From: Chloroflexota bacterium
GTDB lineage: Bacteria; Chloroflexota; Chloroflexia; Thermomicrobiales; UBA6265
Reading direction: 5' to 3'
Assembly: GCA_023423795.1 (NCBI GenBank)
Contig: JAFAEX010000011.1
Coordinates: 1-52,653, forward strand
Length of the DNA stretch: 52,653 nt
The notes beneath the pieces are model-generated. The model saw only the letters and a list, made by a program, of their open reading frames with translations, was not told the origin of the DNA and searched no databases. Positions within the stretch are counted from its first letter, which is position 1. Each line of letters begins with the position of its first letter. Shown in pieces: positions 7,048-15,051 of the stretch. Position numbers and translations under genes: made by a program.

Positions 7048-8664
7048 ATGCCGCAGGCACGGTTGACCCGTCGCACGGTCATGAAGTCCGCCGCGCTGGC
7101 TCCCGCCGTGGCGGCGGCGCGGGGATTGGCACGCAGCGGACAGGCGGCGGCGCAGACCGACGACGCACCGTTGCGGGGCATGAACGTCGTCCTGTTCATG
7201 ACCGACCAGCAGCGCGCGACCATGCATTTTCCCGAGGGATGGGAAGACGAGCACCTGCCCGGCCTGCGCCGGCTGAAGCAGAACGGGATGTCGTTCGAGC
7301 AGGCGACCTGCAACACCTGCATGTGCTCGCCGAGCCGGGCGACGCTGATGACCGGGCTGTTCCCGGCCCAGCACGGGGTGAAGTACTGCCTGGAGGCCAA
7401 CATGCCGGCCCCGGAGTACCCGCAGGTCGAACTCTCCGCCGACCTCCCCAACATCGCGACCGTCATGGGCTCCGCCGGGTACGCCACGCCGTACAAGGGC
7501 AAATGGCATTGCAGCAAGCCGGCGGACGTCAACACCGACCCGGCGCTGGTCCCGCCCTGCACCCCGGACGAAGGCTGGGTGCCCGAAGACGTCAACCGCT
7601 TCGGCTTCGAGCGCTGGAACCCGCAGGACGCCGGGGCCAACCAGTTCATCTGCCAGGCCGGCGGCGGTATCGTCAACAACGACGAGCGGTTCATGACCGA
7701 CGATGGCGACCCGGACGAGGGCGAGGAGGGCGCGCTCACCTATCTCCGCTCGGAGGCGGCGCAGCAGCAGCCCTTCTTCATGACCATCTCGCTGGTCAAC
7801 CCGCACGACGTGCTGGCCTACCCGGCCGGGTTCACGCAGTTCGGGTACGACGACTCGTGGCTGGAAAGCACGGGCATCGATCTGCCGGCGACCGCCGACG
7901 AAGACCTCTCCACCAAGCCATCGGTCCAGCAGCAGTTTTATCAACTGTCGGCCCCGTTGCTGCCGAAGGGCGCGGAGCAGCAGGAGAACTACCTCAACTT
8001 TTACGGCAATCTGATGAAGGCATCCGACGCCTACCTCGTGCAGGTGCTGGACACGCTCGAAGAGCAGGGCCTGCTGGAGAACACCCTCGTCATCTTCACC
8101 TCGGACCACGGCGAACTGGGCATCACCCACGGCGGGATGATCCAGAAGAACTTCAACGCCTACGAGGAGACCCTGCGGGTGCCGCTGGTCTACTCCAACC
8201 CGGCGCTGTTCCCGGAGCCCGCGACCTCCGACGCGCTGGTCTCGCACGTCGATTTCGTGCCGACGATGGCCGCCCTCGTCGGCGCGGATCTCGACGGCGC
8301 GATCCCCACGCAGGGCGCGGACTACTCGGCCCTCCTGCTGGACCCGGACGCGAAACCGGTGCAGGACTACACCGTCTTCACCTACGACGACTGGCAGGCC
8401 GCGCAGGCGAAGGGGCCGTACACCAGCGGCGCGAACCACATCGTCGCCATCCGCGAGGAGCGGTACAAACTGGCCCGCTACTGGGACCCGACCGGCGCCG
8501 CCCCGGACGAGTTCGAGATGTACGACCGGCTTGAAGACCCGAACGAGACCACCAACCTCGCCTGGTCCGGCTACAAGCGCACGCACGAGCAGGAACGCGC
8601 CTACAAGCGGCTGATGGACCGGCTCACCGAGATGGAGCAAACCCGCCTCCAGCCGCTGGCCTGA
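7048..8664 (+). CDS. Tat-exported sulfatase (arylsulfatase family)
   Basis: 538 residues from ATG 7048, with GGAGGA upstream and a Tat-type signal (LTRRTVMKSAAL at 6-17, then an Ala-rich stretch). The sulfatase signature CSPSR at 93-97 supplies the cysteine converted to formylglycine. Asp53-Gln54 in FMTDQQ and the later TSDHGE motif are typical metal-binding segments. The C-terminal DRLEDPNETTNLA motif is a family hallmark. It hydrolyses sulfate esters outside the cytoplasmic membrane; the substrate cannot be read from sequence. A palindromic repeat (8675-8756) follows the stop codon and may terminate the transcript. No formylglycine-generating enzyme is encoded in the window. Confidence 0.92.
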   Translation: MPQARLTRRTVMKSAALAPAVAAARGLARSGQAAAQTDDAPLRGMNVVLFMTDQQRATMHFPEGWEDEHLPGLRRLKQNGMSFEQATCNTCMCSPSRATLMTGLFPAQHGVKYCLEANMPAPEYPQVELSADLPNIATVMGSAGYATPYKGKWHCSKPADVNTDPALVPPCTPDEGWVPEDVNRFGFERWNPQDAGANQFICQAGGGIVNNDERFMTDDGDPDEGEEGALTYLRSEAAQQQPFFMTISLVNPHDVLAYPAGFTQFGYDDSWLESTGIDLPATADEDLSTKPSVQQQFYQLSAPLLPKGAEQQENYLNFYGNLMKASDAYLVQVLDTLEEQGLLENTLVIFTSDHGELGITHGGMIQKNFNAYEETLRVPLVYSNPALFPEPATSDALVSHVDFVPTMAALVGADLDGAIPTQGADYSALLLDPDAKPVQDYTVFTYDDWQAAQAKGPYTSGANHIVAIREERYKLARYWDPTGAAPDEFEMYDRLEDPNETTNLAWSGYKRTHEQERAYKRLMDRLTEMEQTRLQPLA

Positions 8665-8674
8665 CGGATTTGTT

Positions 8675-8756
8675 CGTCATCCCGAGCCTGCCGAGGGGTC
8701 TCGTCGTGCGTGGGAGTCCGGGAGAAACGAGATTCCTCGACGGGCTCGGGATGACG
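8675..8756. repeat. long imperfect palindrome, REP-like copy 1
   Basis: Arms beginning CGTCATCCCGAG and ending CTCGGGATGACG, with a GAGAAACGAGAT internal segment. A cleaner copy of the same element is at 40847-40938. It lies directly after the sulfatase stop and could act as its terminator or as an mRNA 3' stabiliser. Confidence 0.8.
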
Positions 8757-8793
8757 GGTCGGGCATGGGACGACCGCGACCGGGAGAACTGAC

Positions 8794-9246
8794 ATGCACA
8801 CCGCCGCGGCCCGGGCAACCTCGCCGCTCGATCGCTTCGTCGGGGCCACGCTGACCGGCGCGCTGATCGTCTTCGGGGCGCTCACCTGCCTGACGATCCT
8901 GCTGACGATCGACCCCGGGCTCGGCAGCCGGGTGCTGTTCGGCGGCGTGCTGGAAACCGACGGAACGGCCGGGTTCGTCCTGCGCCACTGGGGCTTCATG
9001 GTCTTCGGCGTCGGCGCGTTGATGATCGCCTCGGCGTTCCGGCCGTGGCTGCGCTTCGCCGCGCTGGCGTTCGCGCTGGCCGAGAAGGCGCTGCTGGTCG
9101 CGATGGTCATCGGCAGCCAGTCCCAGCCGTGGGGCCCGGCGCTGCTGCCATCGGCGATGCTGGACGGGCTGATCTCGGTCTACTGCATCCTCTATTTCGT
9201 GAGCGCCCACGGTCGTCCGCAGGGGTGGGTGCGCGGCGGCGGGTGA
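8794..9246 (+). CDS. small four-helix integral membrane protein of unknown function
   Basis: 150 residues, ATG preceded by GGGAGA. Four hydrophobic segments are visible (roughly residues 14-40, 62-80, 86-108 and 118-140), separated by short loops; the N-terminus and the glycine-rich C-terminus are short. No catalytic motif is seen. It follows the sulfatase on the same strand but is separated from it by a palindromic repeat, so co-transcription is uncertain. I do not recognise the family. Confidence 0.7.
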   Translation: MHTAAARATSPLDRFVGATLTGALIVFGALTCLTILLTIDPGLGSRVLFGGVLETDGTAGFVLRHWGFMVFGVGALMIASAFRPWLRFAALAFALAEKALLVAMVIGSQSQPWGPALLPSAMLDGLISVYCILYFVSAHGRPQGWVRGGG

Positions 9247-9314
9247 TCGTTGCCGGTGGCCCCGGCACGATTGGCGGTTGCGCAAATGCCCCGGCCAGCG
9301 GGACGCCCGGGGGT

Positions 9315-9465
9315 GATGGCGTTTGCCAAACCGGTCCGGGCATCGGCGTGGCGGGCGCGATGAATCGCGCCCCTACAGCACGGTTGATCTACCCCGCACT
9401 ATAGGGGCGCGATGCATCGCGCCCGCCGCTGGTCCGGTACCCGGATCAAATAGGCAAACGCCATC
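9315..9465. repeat. nested palindromic element (MITE-like, non-coding)
   Basis: The outer inverted repeat is GATGGCGTTTGCC (9315-9327) against GGCAAACGCCATC (9453-9465). The inner inverted repeat is at 9353-9375 and 9402-9424, each itself near-palindromic around GGGCGCGAT and ATCGCGCCC. Related GGCGGTTGCC-type sequences lie just outside, at 9273 and 9496. The whole gap 9247-9573 consists of such repeats and holds no gene. Confidence 0.75.
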
Positions 9466-9573
9466 AATCCCGGGCGTCCCGCTGGCCGGAGGATCGTGGC
9501 AACCGCCGTCGCCCTCGGGCGCTCCCGTGGCCGGAACCCATTGGCAATGCGCGATGCCGGGGCCGGCCCGGCC

Positions 9574-10644
9574 TCACAACCGGCCGATGATCGCCTCGCC
9601 GACTTCGCGGGTGGTGGCGGCGCCACCGAGGTCGGGCGTGAGGATGCCGGCGCCGGTGGTTCCTTCGATTGCCCGCATCACCCGGGCCGCGTCGGCGGCG
9701 AGGCCGAGGTGCTCCAGCAGCAGGGCGACCGTCCAGACCATCGCCACCGGGTTGGCGATGCCCTGCCCGGCGATATCCGGCGCGGAGCCGTGGACCGGTT
9801 CGAACATGCTCGGGAAGCGCCGTTCCGGGTCGAGGTTGGCCGAGGCCGCGATGCCGAGGCTGCCGCCGATGGCGCTGCCGAGGTCGCTCAGGATGTCGCC
9901 GAAGAGGTTGGAGGCGACGACGACCTCCAGCGTTTCCGGGCGCAGCACGAAGCGGGCGGCCATCGCGTCCACCAGCCATTGCTCGGTCTCGACATCCGGG
10001 TAATCGGCGGCGACGCGGGCGAACGTATCGTCCCACAGCGTCATCGCGTACTGCTGGGCGTTGCTCTTGGTTACGCTGGTGACCTTGCGCCGCTTCCGGG
10101 TGCGGGCTAGGTCGAAGGCGTAGCGGATGATCCGCTCGCACCCCTGCGCGGTGAACAGGGCGGACTGGACGGCGACTTCCCGGTCGGACCCGCGCCCGGC
10201 GAGGTTGCGTCCGCCGAGACCGGCGTACTCGCCCTCGGAGTTCTCCCGCACGACGACCCAATCCACCGTGTCGGCGGTCGCGTTGCGCAACGGCGACGGC
10301 ACCCCCGGCAGCAGCCGAACCGGCCGGATGCAGGCGTACTGGTCGAACCCCTGGCAGATCGCCAACCGCAATCCCCAGAGCGACACGTGGTCCGGCACGC
10401 CCGGCCAGCCGACCGCGCCGAACAGGATCGCGTCGGCCGGGCGGAGTTTTTCCAACCCGTCGGCGTCCATCATGCGGCCGGTTTCCAGGTAGTGGCGGCA
10501 GCCCCACGGGTAGTGGTCGTAGGTAAAGGACAGGTCGCCGCCGCTGGTGGCCGCGAGGTGGTCCAGCACCCGCAACCCGATCGGCGTCACCTCCTGGCCG
10601 ATGCCGTCGCCGGGAATCACCGCGATCCGGAATGCCTGTCCCAC
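9574..10644 (-). CDS. tartrate dehydrogenase / D-malate dehydrogenase (decarboxylating) family
   Basis: 356 residues from GTG 10644, preceded by GGAGG at eight bases; longer in-frame starts add a low-complexity N-terminus. FRIAVIPGDGIGQEV opens the isopropylmalate/isocitrate dehydrogenase fold. YPWGCRHYLETGRMM and VVRENSEGEYAG are the segments that separate tartrate/D-malate enzymes from LeuB. SNLFGDILSD carries metal-binding aspartates and FEPVHGSAPDIAG the NAD-binding loop. The expected reaction is NAD- and divalent-metal-dependent oxidation, with or without decarboxylation, of tartrate or D-malate. It is a single gene divergent from the two-component system at 10852; no pathway neighbours point to one substrate. 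Confidence 0.85.
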   Translation of the reverse strand: MGQAFRIAVIPGDGIGQEVTPIGLRVLDHLAATSGGDLSFTYDHYPWGCRHYLETGRMMDADGLEKLRPADAILFGAVGWPGVPDHVSLWGLRLAICQGFDQYACIRPVRLLPGVPSPLRNATADTVDWVVVRENSEGEYAGLGGRNLAGRGSDREVAVQSALFTAQGCERIIRYAFDLARTRKRRKVTSVTKSNAQQYAMTLWDDTFARVAADYPDVETEQWLVDAMAARFVLRPETLEVVVASNLFGDILSDLGSAIGGSLGIAASANLDPERRFPSMFEPVHGSAPDIAGQGIANPVAMVWTVALLLEHLGLAADAARVMRAIEGTTGAGILTPDLGGAATTREVGEAIIGRL

Positions 10645-10851
10645 GCCCACGCCCTCCACGTCCTCTGCCTGCGGTTCGACGCTGCCATCTTCGCATCCGG
10701 CGTCGGCGTCGGCGTCGGCGTTGCCCCAACGCGCCGTCAGGATGACCGGTCGCCCGTGTCGCCAGGACCGCGGCGCGACCGGGCATGACAACGGCAACCT
10801 GTGGCAGGCTCACGCGAACCAGATCCAACCGCGCGAACCCGGACCGACCGC

Positions 10852-11538
10852 ATGACCGACGGCGCACGCATCCTGGTGGTTGACGACGACGACGCGATCC
10901 GCGCCGCGCTCCGCCGCGCGCTGGCGCTGGCCGGCTACCAGCCGGTCCTCGCGGCGTCCGGCGACGACGCCCTGAGGATCGTGCGCGACGACCCGCCGGA
11001 CCTCGTGGTCCTCGACGTGATGATGCCCGGCATCGATGGCGTCGAAACCCTGCGCCGGTTGCGGGCCGCCGATTCCGACTTGCCGGTGGTGATGCTGACC
11101 GCCCGCGATGCGGTGGCCGACCGCGTGGCCGGGCTGGATGCCGGGGCCGACGATTACCTCGTCAAGCCGTTCGCCACCGACGAACTGCTGGCCCGCATCC
11201 GGGTGCGGCTGCGCCGGCGCGCGGCCACCCCGGACGAGGCGCTGCGCTTCGCCGACCTCGTGCTGGACCCAGCGACGCGCGAGGTGCGCCGCGGCGAGCG
11301 GTCCATCGCCCTCACCGCGACGGAGTTCGACCTGCTCCAGTTTTTCCTGCGCAACCCGCGCCGGGTGCTCACCCGCGACCAGATCTACGACGCCGTTTGG
11401 GGCTACGCCTTCACCGGCGGCTCGAAGGTGATCGAGGTCTACGTCAGTTACCTGCGCGAGAAACTGGAAGCGGACGGGGAACCGCGATTGATCCAGACCG
11501 TGCGCGGCGTCGGCTACGTGCTGCGCGAGGAACCGTAG
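10852..11538 (+). CDS. OmpR/PhoB-family response regulator
   Basis: 228 residues from ATG 10852. The receiver domain (about 5-118) has the acidic pocket DDDD near 11-14, phosphoacceptor Asp55 in VLDVMMPG, Thr84 in LTA and Lys106 in LVKPF. The C-terminal winged helix (about 130-226) ends in the typical VRGVGYVLRE. Its stop is two bases before the histidine kinase start, so the two are translationally linked. OmpR-type regulators bind direct repeats spaced by about one helical turn; such repeats occur downstream at 13138-13181, 13355-13398 and 13799-13815. Confidence 0.95.
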   Translation: MTDGARILVVDDDDAIRAALRRALALAGYQPVLAASGDDALRIVRDDPPDLVVLDVMMPGIDGVETLRRLRAADSDLPVVMLTARDAVADRVAGLDAGADDYLVKPFATDELLARIRVRLRRRAATPDEALRFADLVLDPATREVRRGERSIALTATEFDLLQFFLRNPRRVLTRDQIYDAVWGYAFTGGSKVIEVYVSYLREKLEADGEPRLIQTVRGVGYVLREEP

Positions 11539-11540
11539 CC

Positions 11541-12992
11541 ATGCCCGTCCGCTGGCGGCTGACGCTCTGGCAGGCGGCGTTGCTCGCGCTGTTGCTGGCG
11601 GCGTTCGCCACGGTCGTCTACGGCGCGATCGCCCGCGACCTCCACACCCAGGCCCGCGACGACTTGCGCGCCCGCCTGCCCGTCGCCGAACGGGCGGTGA
11701 CGGCCGCGATCGGACGCGGCGTCATGGAGGGTCGCGGCGACGACGGCCGGGGCCGCCGCGACGGCAACGGGCGCGGCCGGTCGCCGGTCACGGCATGGTC
11801 GCTCGAGGACGTCCGGGACGCGCTGACCGACGCCATCGATGGTGACGGCCGCGCCGCGTGGCTGCTCGGTCCCGAAGGCCGCGTCCTCGCCGCCAGCGAT
11901 GCCGGCTTGCCCGCGCCCGGCCCGGACACGTTGCCGCCGACCGGCGGCAGCGCGACTCTGGACATCGGTGGGCAGCCGATGCTCGTGGTGCGCGGATCGC
12001 TCGCGTTTGGTCCCGGTCGCGGCGACGCGATCTCGCTGGTGCTGGCCGAACCCACGCACGGGATCGACGCGGCATTGGCGCGGCTGCGGATCGTGCTCGC
12101 GGTGGCCGTCGCCGGCGGCGCGGCGCTCTCGCTGGCGGTCGGCTGGTTCGTCGCCGGCCGCGCCCTGCGCCCGGTGGACGCGCTGACCAGCGCGGCGCGC
12201 ACGATCGGGGAAACGGGCGACCTCGCGCGGCGGGTGCCGGAGCCGCCCGAGGACGACGAACTGGGCCGCCTCGCCCGGACCTTCAACGGCATGCTGGCCC
12301 ACCTCGACGAGGCATTCGCCCAGCAGCGCCGGTTCCTCGCCGACGCTGCGCACGAATTACGGACGCCGCTCACCTCGGTACGCGCCGACCTCGACGCCCT
12401 GCGCGCCCACCCGGAGATGGACCCGGCCGAGCGGGAGGACGCGCTGCGCGCCGCTGAGCGCGAAACCGCCCGCATGGGACGGCTGGTCGATGACCTGCTC
12501 GCCCTCGCCCGCGCCGACGCCGGCCCGTTCCTCCGGCCGCAACCGGTTTCCCTCGACGGACTGGTGCTCGACGTGATGCGTGCCGCCGAGCCGCTGGCGA
12601 GCAGCGCGCGCCTCGACATCAGCGACTGGGACCAGGTCGCGCTGGTGGCCGACCCGGACCGATTGCGGCAGGCGCTGCTCAACCTGATCGACAACGCGCT
12701 GCGCCATTCCCCGGCGGGCGGCACGGTCGCGGTCGGCCTCGCGCGCGACGGCGGCGAGGCGCGCATCGCCGTCCGCGACGAGGGGCCGGGCATTGCGGCG
12801 GAGCACCTGCCGCGCATCTTCGACCGCTTCTACCGCGCCGATGCGGCGCGCGACCGCGCCTCCGGCGGGGCAGGGCTGGGGCTGGCGATCGCCCGCGAAA
12901 TCGCCGAGGCGCACGGCGGCCGGATCGAGGTATCCACCGCGCCCGGCGCGGGTTCGACCTTCACGCTGGTGCTGCCGCTGCCCGCCGAATAG
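11541..12992 (+). CDS. sensor histidine kinase of the OmpR-type two-component system
   Basis: 483 residues. Transmembrane helices lie at about 8-30 and 184-206 and enclose a sensor region of about 150 residues that is rich in Gly/Arg/Asp. The HAMP domain spans about 205-258. The H box FLADAAHELRTPLTS gives His271 as phosphorylation site. The N box (NLIDNALRHSP), G1 (DEGPGI) and G2 (GAGLGLAIA) motifs complete the ATPase domain. It starts two bases after the regulator gene. The charged, glycine-rich segment in the sensor domain (about 60-82) may bind metal or polyanions, but this is speculation. Target genes may include the secreted protein at 13967. Confidence 0.95.
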   Translation: MPVRWRLTLWQAALLALLLAAFATVVYGAIARDLHTQARDDLRARLPVAERAVTAAIGRGVMEGRGDDGRGRRDGNGRGRSPVTAWSLEDVRDALTDAIDGDGRAAWLLGPEGRVLAASDAGLPAPGPDTLPPTGGSATLDIGGQPMLVVRGSLAFGPGRGDAISLVLAEPTHGIDAALARLRIVLAVAVAGGAALSLAVGWFVAGRALRPVDALTSAARTIGETGDLARRVPEPPEDDELGRLARTFNGMLAHLDEAFAQQRRFLADAAHELRTPLTSVRADLDALRAHPEMDPAEREDALRAAERETARMGRLVDDLLALARADAGPFLRPQPVSLDGLVLDVMRAAEPLASSARLDISDWDQVALVADPDRLRQALLNLIDNALRHSPAGGTVAVGLARDGGEARIAVRDEGPGIAAEHLPRIFDRFYRADAARDRASGGAGLGLAIAREIAEAHGGRIEVSTAPGAGSTFTLVLPLPAE

Positions 12993-13137
12993 GGCCGCGC
13001 CGCGGGGCGCCGCGAGCGTGCACCGGTTCGTTCTCGTGAGGCCGCGTGGACGGACAGGGGACATCTCGCAAACGAAATCCGGCCGATCGATCTGGAACCG
13101 TCGTCGCCGGTGGACGGGCCGGCGGCGCGGCCAGGCC

Positions 13138-13181
13138 AATTTTCTCGGTGTTTATTCGGTATTTTTTCGCCGTTTATTCGG
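13138..13181 (+). repeat. array A of four 11-bp AT-rich direct repeats
   Basis: Four units in exact 11-bp phase: AATTTTCTCGG, TGTTTATTCGG, TATTTTTTCGC, CGTTTATTCGG. The consensus is NRTTTWTTCGG and stands out in very GC-rich surroundings. It lies 145 bases after the histidine kinase stop. Confidence 0.85.
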
Positions 13182-13354
13182 TGGCGGTTTTCCCATGTTT
13201 ACGCGGAAACCGGGTTTCTTCGGCAACCCTCCCAGCCACGCGGGCGCACCGGGGCGGGCGCGTTCAGCACTGGGTTCCGGCCGCTGGGGGTGGGAGGGGG
13301 AGCGAATAAACTCCAAATCGGCCAAAACTCGCGTACGTACGCGGCGTGCCACGA

Positions 13355-13398
13355 CCGAATAAATTCCGAATAAACACCGAAAAAATACCGAAAAAACT
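13355..13398 (-). repeat. array B of four 11-bp AT-rich direct repeats, inverted relative to array A
   Basis: Read on the plus strand: CCGAATAAATT, CCGAATAAACA, CCGAAAAAATA, CCGAAAAAACT, in exact 11-bp phase. The complement gives the same NRTTTWTTCGG consensus as array A. The two arrays face each other across about 170 bases, which contain the perfect palindrome GCGTACGTACGC at 13331-13342. Confidence 0.85.
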
Positions 13399-13533
13399 GG
13401 CGGTGCGGAGCCCCGCCGGATGCCGACGTTCGCGGCGGGGAAATGCGCCCGGTGGGTACCCGCGACCAGCGGCGGCAGCGATGGCCACCACCCGGGTCTC
13501 GTATCGCGTCCGCGGCGAGATGTCCGGGGTGAC

Positions 13534-13754
13534 GGCGGTTGCCCGAACTCCCCGGGCGGGCATGGTCCGTGTTGGCGGTTGCCGAAACAACGCGGCCATC
13601 GCCCGCGCCCGCCCGGGGTTTCAGGCGTCGCCGGTATCCGGATCAATTTGGCAACCGCCATCATCGCGCCCGCCCACCCGATGCCCGCCCTATTTTGGCA
13701 ACCGCCATCAACCCCGGGTTTCCCGGTGGCCGGGGAATTTTCGTAACCGCCATT
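13534..13754. repeat. cluster of five GGCGGTTGCC-type dispersed repeats in both orientations
   Basis: GGCGGTTGCC occurs at 13534 and 13574. The complement GGCAACCGCC occurs near 13650 and 13697, and a variant CGTAACCGCC near 13742. They are often flanked by CCCCGGG. The same family is found at 9273-9507 and, degenerate, at 35736-35825. The gap 12993-13966 holds this cluster, the two 11-bp arrays and the operator at 13799; no protein-coding gene is credible there. Confidence 0.65.
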
Positions 13755-13798
13755 GCAGATCAATAGATCAGCCGGCGTCATCGCCGCCCGCCACGTCT

Positions 13799-13815
13799 CT
13801 TACCGTCTTCTTACC
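13799..13815 (+). promoter_or_regulatory. candidate response-regulator operator (CTTACC direct repeat, 11-bp phase)
   Basis: CTTACC repeated exactly 11 bases apart (13799-13804 and 13810-13815), the geometry used by OmpR/PhoB regulators, which bind as head-to-tail dimers. It lies about 150 bases upstream of the secreted protein at 13967 and one kilobase after an OmpR-type system. Confidence 0.45.
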
Positions 13816-13966
13816 CTGCTCTGACCGCCGGTTAAGGCCGGTCTTCCATGCTTGCTGCATCGGGATCGATGAACCAACGGCTGACGATCCCCAGCCACCG
13901 TTCCGGACGCGGGCAGTGCCCGCCTCCCCCAATGCCGCCACCGGAGGCGGCAGGAGGACCCAACCC

Positions 13967-14560
13967 ATGAACCCCTCGAACCTCAAGGCCGCGATCGGCG
14001 TCGGCGCGCTGGCCGGGGCGATGTTCCTCACCGGCATCGGCGCGCCCACCCTGCCGGGCGCGTTCGCGCAGGAGACCGCTCCCGCTACGCCGTCGGCCGT
14101 CACCGACGGCGCGGGCTCCGCGGCGACGACGAATCCGCGCCTGCAGGCGATGACCGAGCACTACGAGACGTTCCTCGGGAAGATGGCCGGCGAACTCGGC
14201 GCGACCGACGAGGAGGTCGATGCGGCGATCCGCGCCTCCCTCAAGGGCATGATCGACGACGCGGTTGCCGCCGGCGACCTCGCGGCCAACGACGCCACCG
14301 CCCTCAAGGAGCGGATCGACGACGCCGAGATCCCCGTCCTCGGGATCATGGGCCGCGGCTTCGGCGATCACGACGGTCGCGGCGGCCACTGGGACGGCGG
14401 CAAGCACCGCGGGCGTGGCGAGCGCGGCGACCGCGGGCGCTGGGACGAGAGCCGCGACGCCGAGACCCGCCCGGAGGAGGCCGACGATGCGGATGATGCC
14501 TCCGCCGAGCAGCAGGCGACGAACGGCGGGAGCATCGACGCCATCGCGCCGCTGATCTAG
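13967..14560 (+). CDS. secreted small protein with DUF2680-like helical repeat and charged tail
   Basis: 197 residues, ATG preceded by GGAGG at nine bases. The signal peptide is about residues 1-35 and ends near AFAQET. Residues 58-112 form two predicted helices with the pattern FLGKMAGELGATDEEVDAAI and IDDAVAAGDLAANDATALKE. This resembles the short DUF2680/YckD-type helical modules found in secreted Gram-positive and Chloroflexota proteins. The next segment is rich in Gly/His/Asp/Arg and could bind metal. The C-terminus is acidic. Position and the upstream CTTACC repeat suggest control by the adjacent two-component system, in the manner of envelope-stress accessory proteins; this is inference. 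Confidence 0.8.
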   Translation: MNPSNLKAAIGVGALAGAMFLTGIGAPTLPGAFAQETAPATPSAVTDGAGSAATTNPRLQAMTEHYETFLGKMAGELGATDEEVDAAIRASLKGMIDDAVAAGDLAANDATALKERIDDAEIPVLGIMGRGFGDHDGRGGHWDGGKHRGRGERGDRGRWDESRDAETRPEEADDADDASAEQQATNGGSIDAIAPLI

Positions 14561-14614
14561 CGCAGCAGGCACGCGGGCAGCATCCGCCGCCCGCTCATTC
14601 GATCCCCGGTTTCC

Positions 14615-14645
14615 GGCGGGGTGGCGCTGAATGCGTCACCCCGCC
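14615..14645 (+). terminator. terminator-like hairpin after the secreted protein gene
   Basis: GGCGGGGTG (14615-14623) pairs perfectly with CACCCCGCC (14637-14645) across a 13-base loop. It is followed by TTCGTC rather than a true T tract, so efficiency is uncertain. Confidence 0.4.
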
Positions 14646-14742
14646 TTCGTCTTCGATGCCCAACCCGATTGATGGTTGCCGAACCCCCGTTCGCCCTTCG
14701 AAGGAACGGACCCGTGACCTCCCGTCGTGATTTCTGGCGAAC

Positions 14743-14770
14743 GCGGGAGGGCACAGGTCCCTCCCTTACG
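14743..14770. repeat. palindromic repeat GGGAGGG...CCCTCCC, copy upstream of the giant gene
   Basis: GGGAGGGCACAGGTCCCTCC on the plus strand. A near-identical sequence in the same orientation is at 23135-23157, just past the giant gene. Confidence 0.6.
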
Positions 14771-15051
14771 AACGCCGGGACATCGCGGGTTCGACGTTCG
14801 GGGATGATCGACCGAGCGCGATGCCACCGGACCCGTGCGGGCAAGCGGCGCGGAACGGTTGCCGGGCGCCGCGCGTCAGGGATGGTGCGACCGCCTTTCG
14901 GCCAGATCGGCGGGCCCCACGGGACCCGCCGCCCGTCGATGACGGTCGATTGCGTGCTACGGTAGGGATGGTCCGCGGCCCGGACGGGGCTTCGCCCAAC
15001 CGCCGGCCACGCGCCGCCCGACAACCCGGTTCGCTCCCGCGGAGGGGATGC

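Larger units (their letters stand above)
14561..15051. other. intergenic region, no gene seen
   Basis: It contains a candidate terminator (14615-14645) and one copy of a palindromic repeat (14743-14770). The remaining open frames lack ribosome binding sites and family features. Confidence 0.6.

Noticed and set aside
6361..8640. 759-codon minus-strand frame opposite the sulfatase
   Set aside because: Antisense to a protein with intact sulfatase motifs; low-complexity translation without homology.
9273..9507. Integron attC sites, because of GTTGCC/GGCAAC motifs
   Set aside because: No integrase or gene cassettes, and the core GTTRRRY plus L/R-box arrangement of attC is not present.
13138..13398. 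CRISPR array
   Set aside because: Units are 11 bp and contiguous with no spacers. They also occur as two inverted arrays; no cas genes are near.
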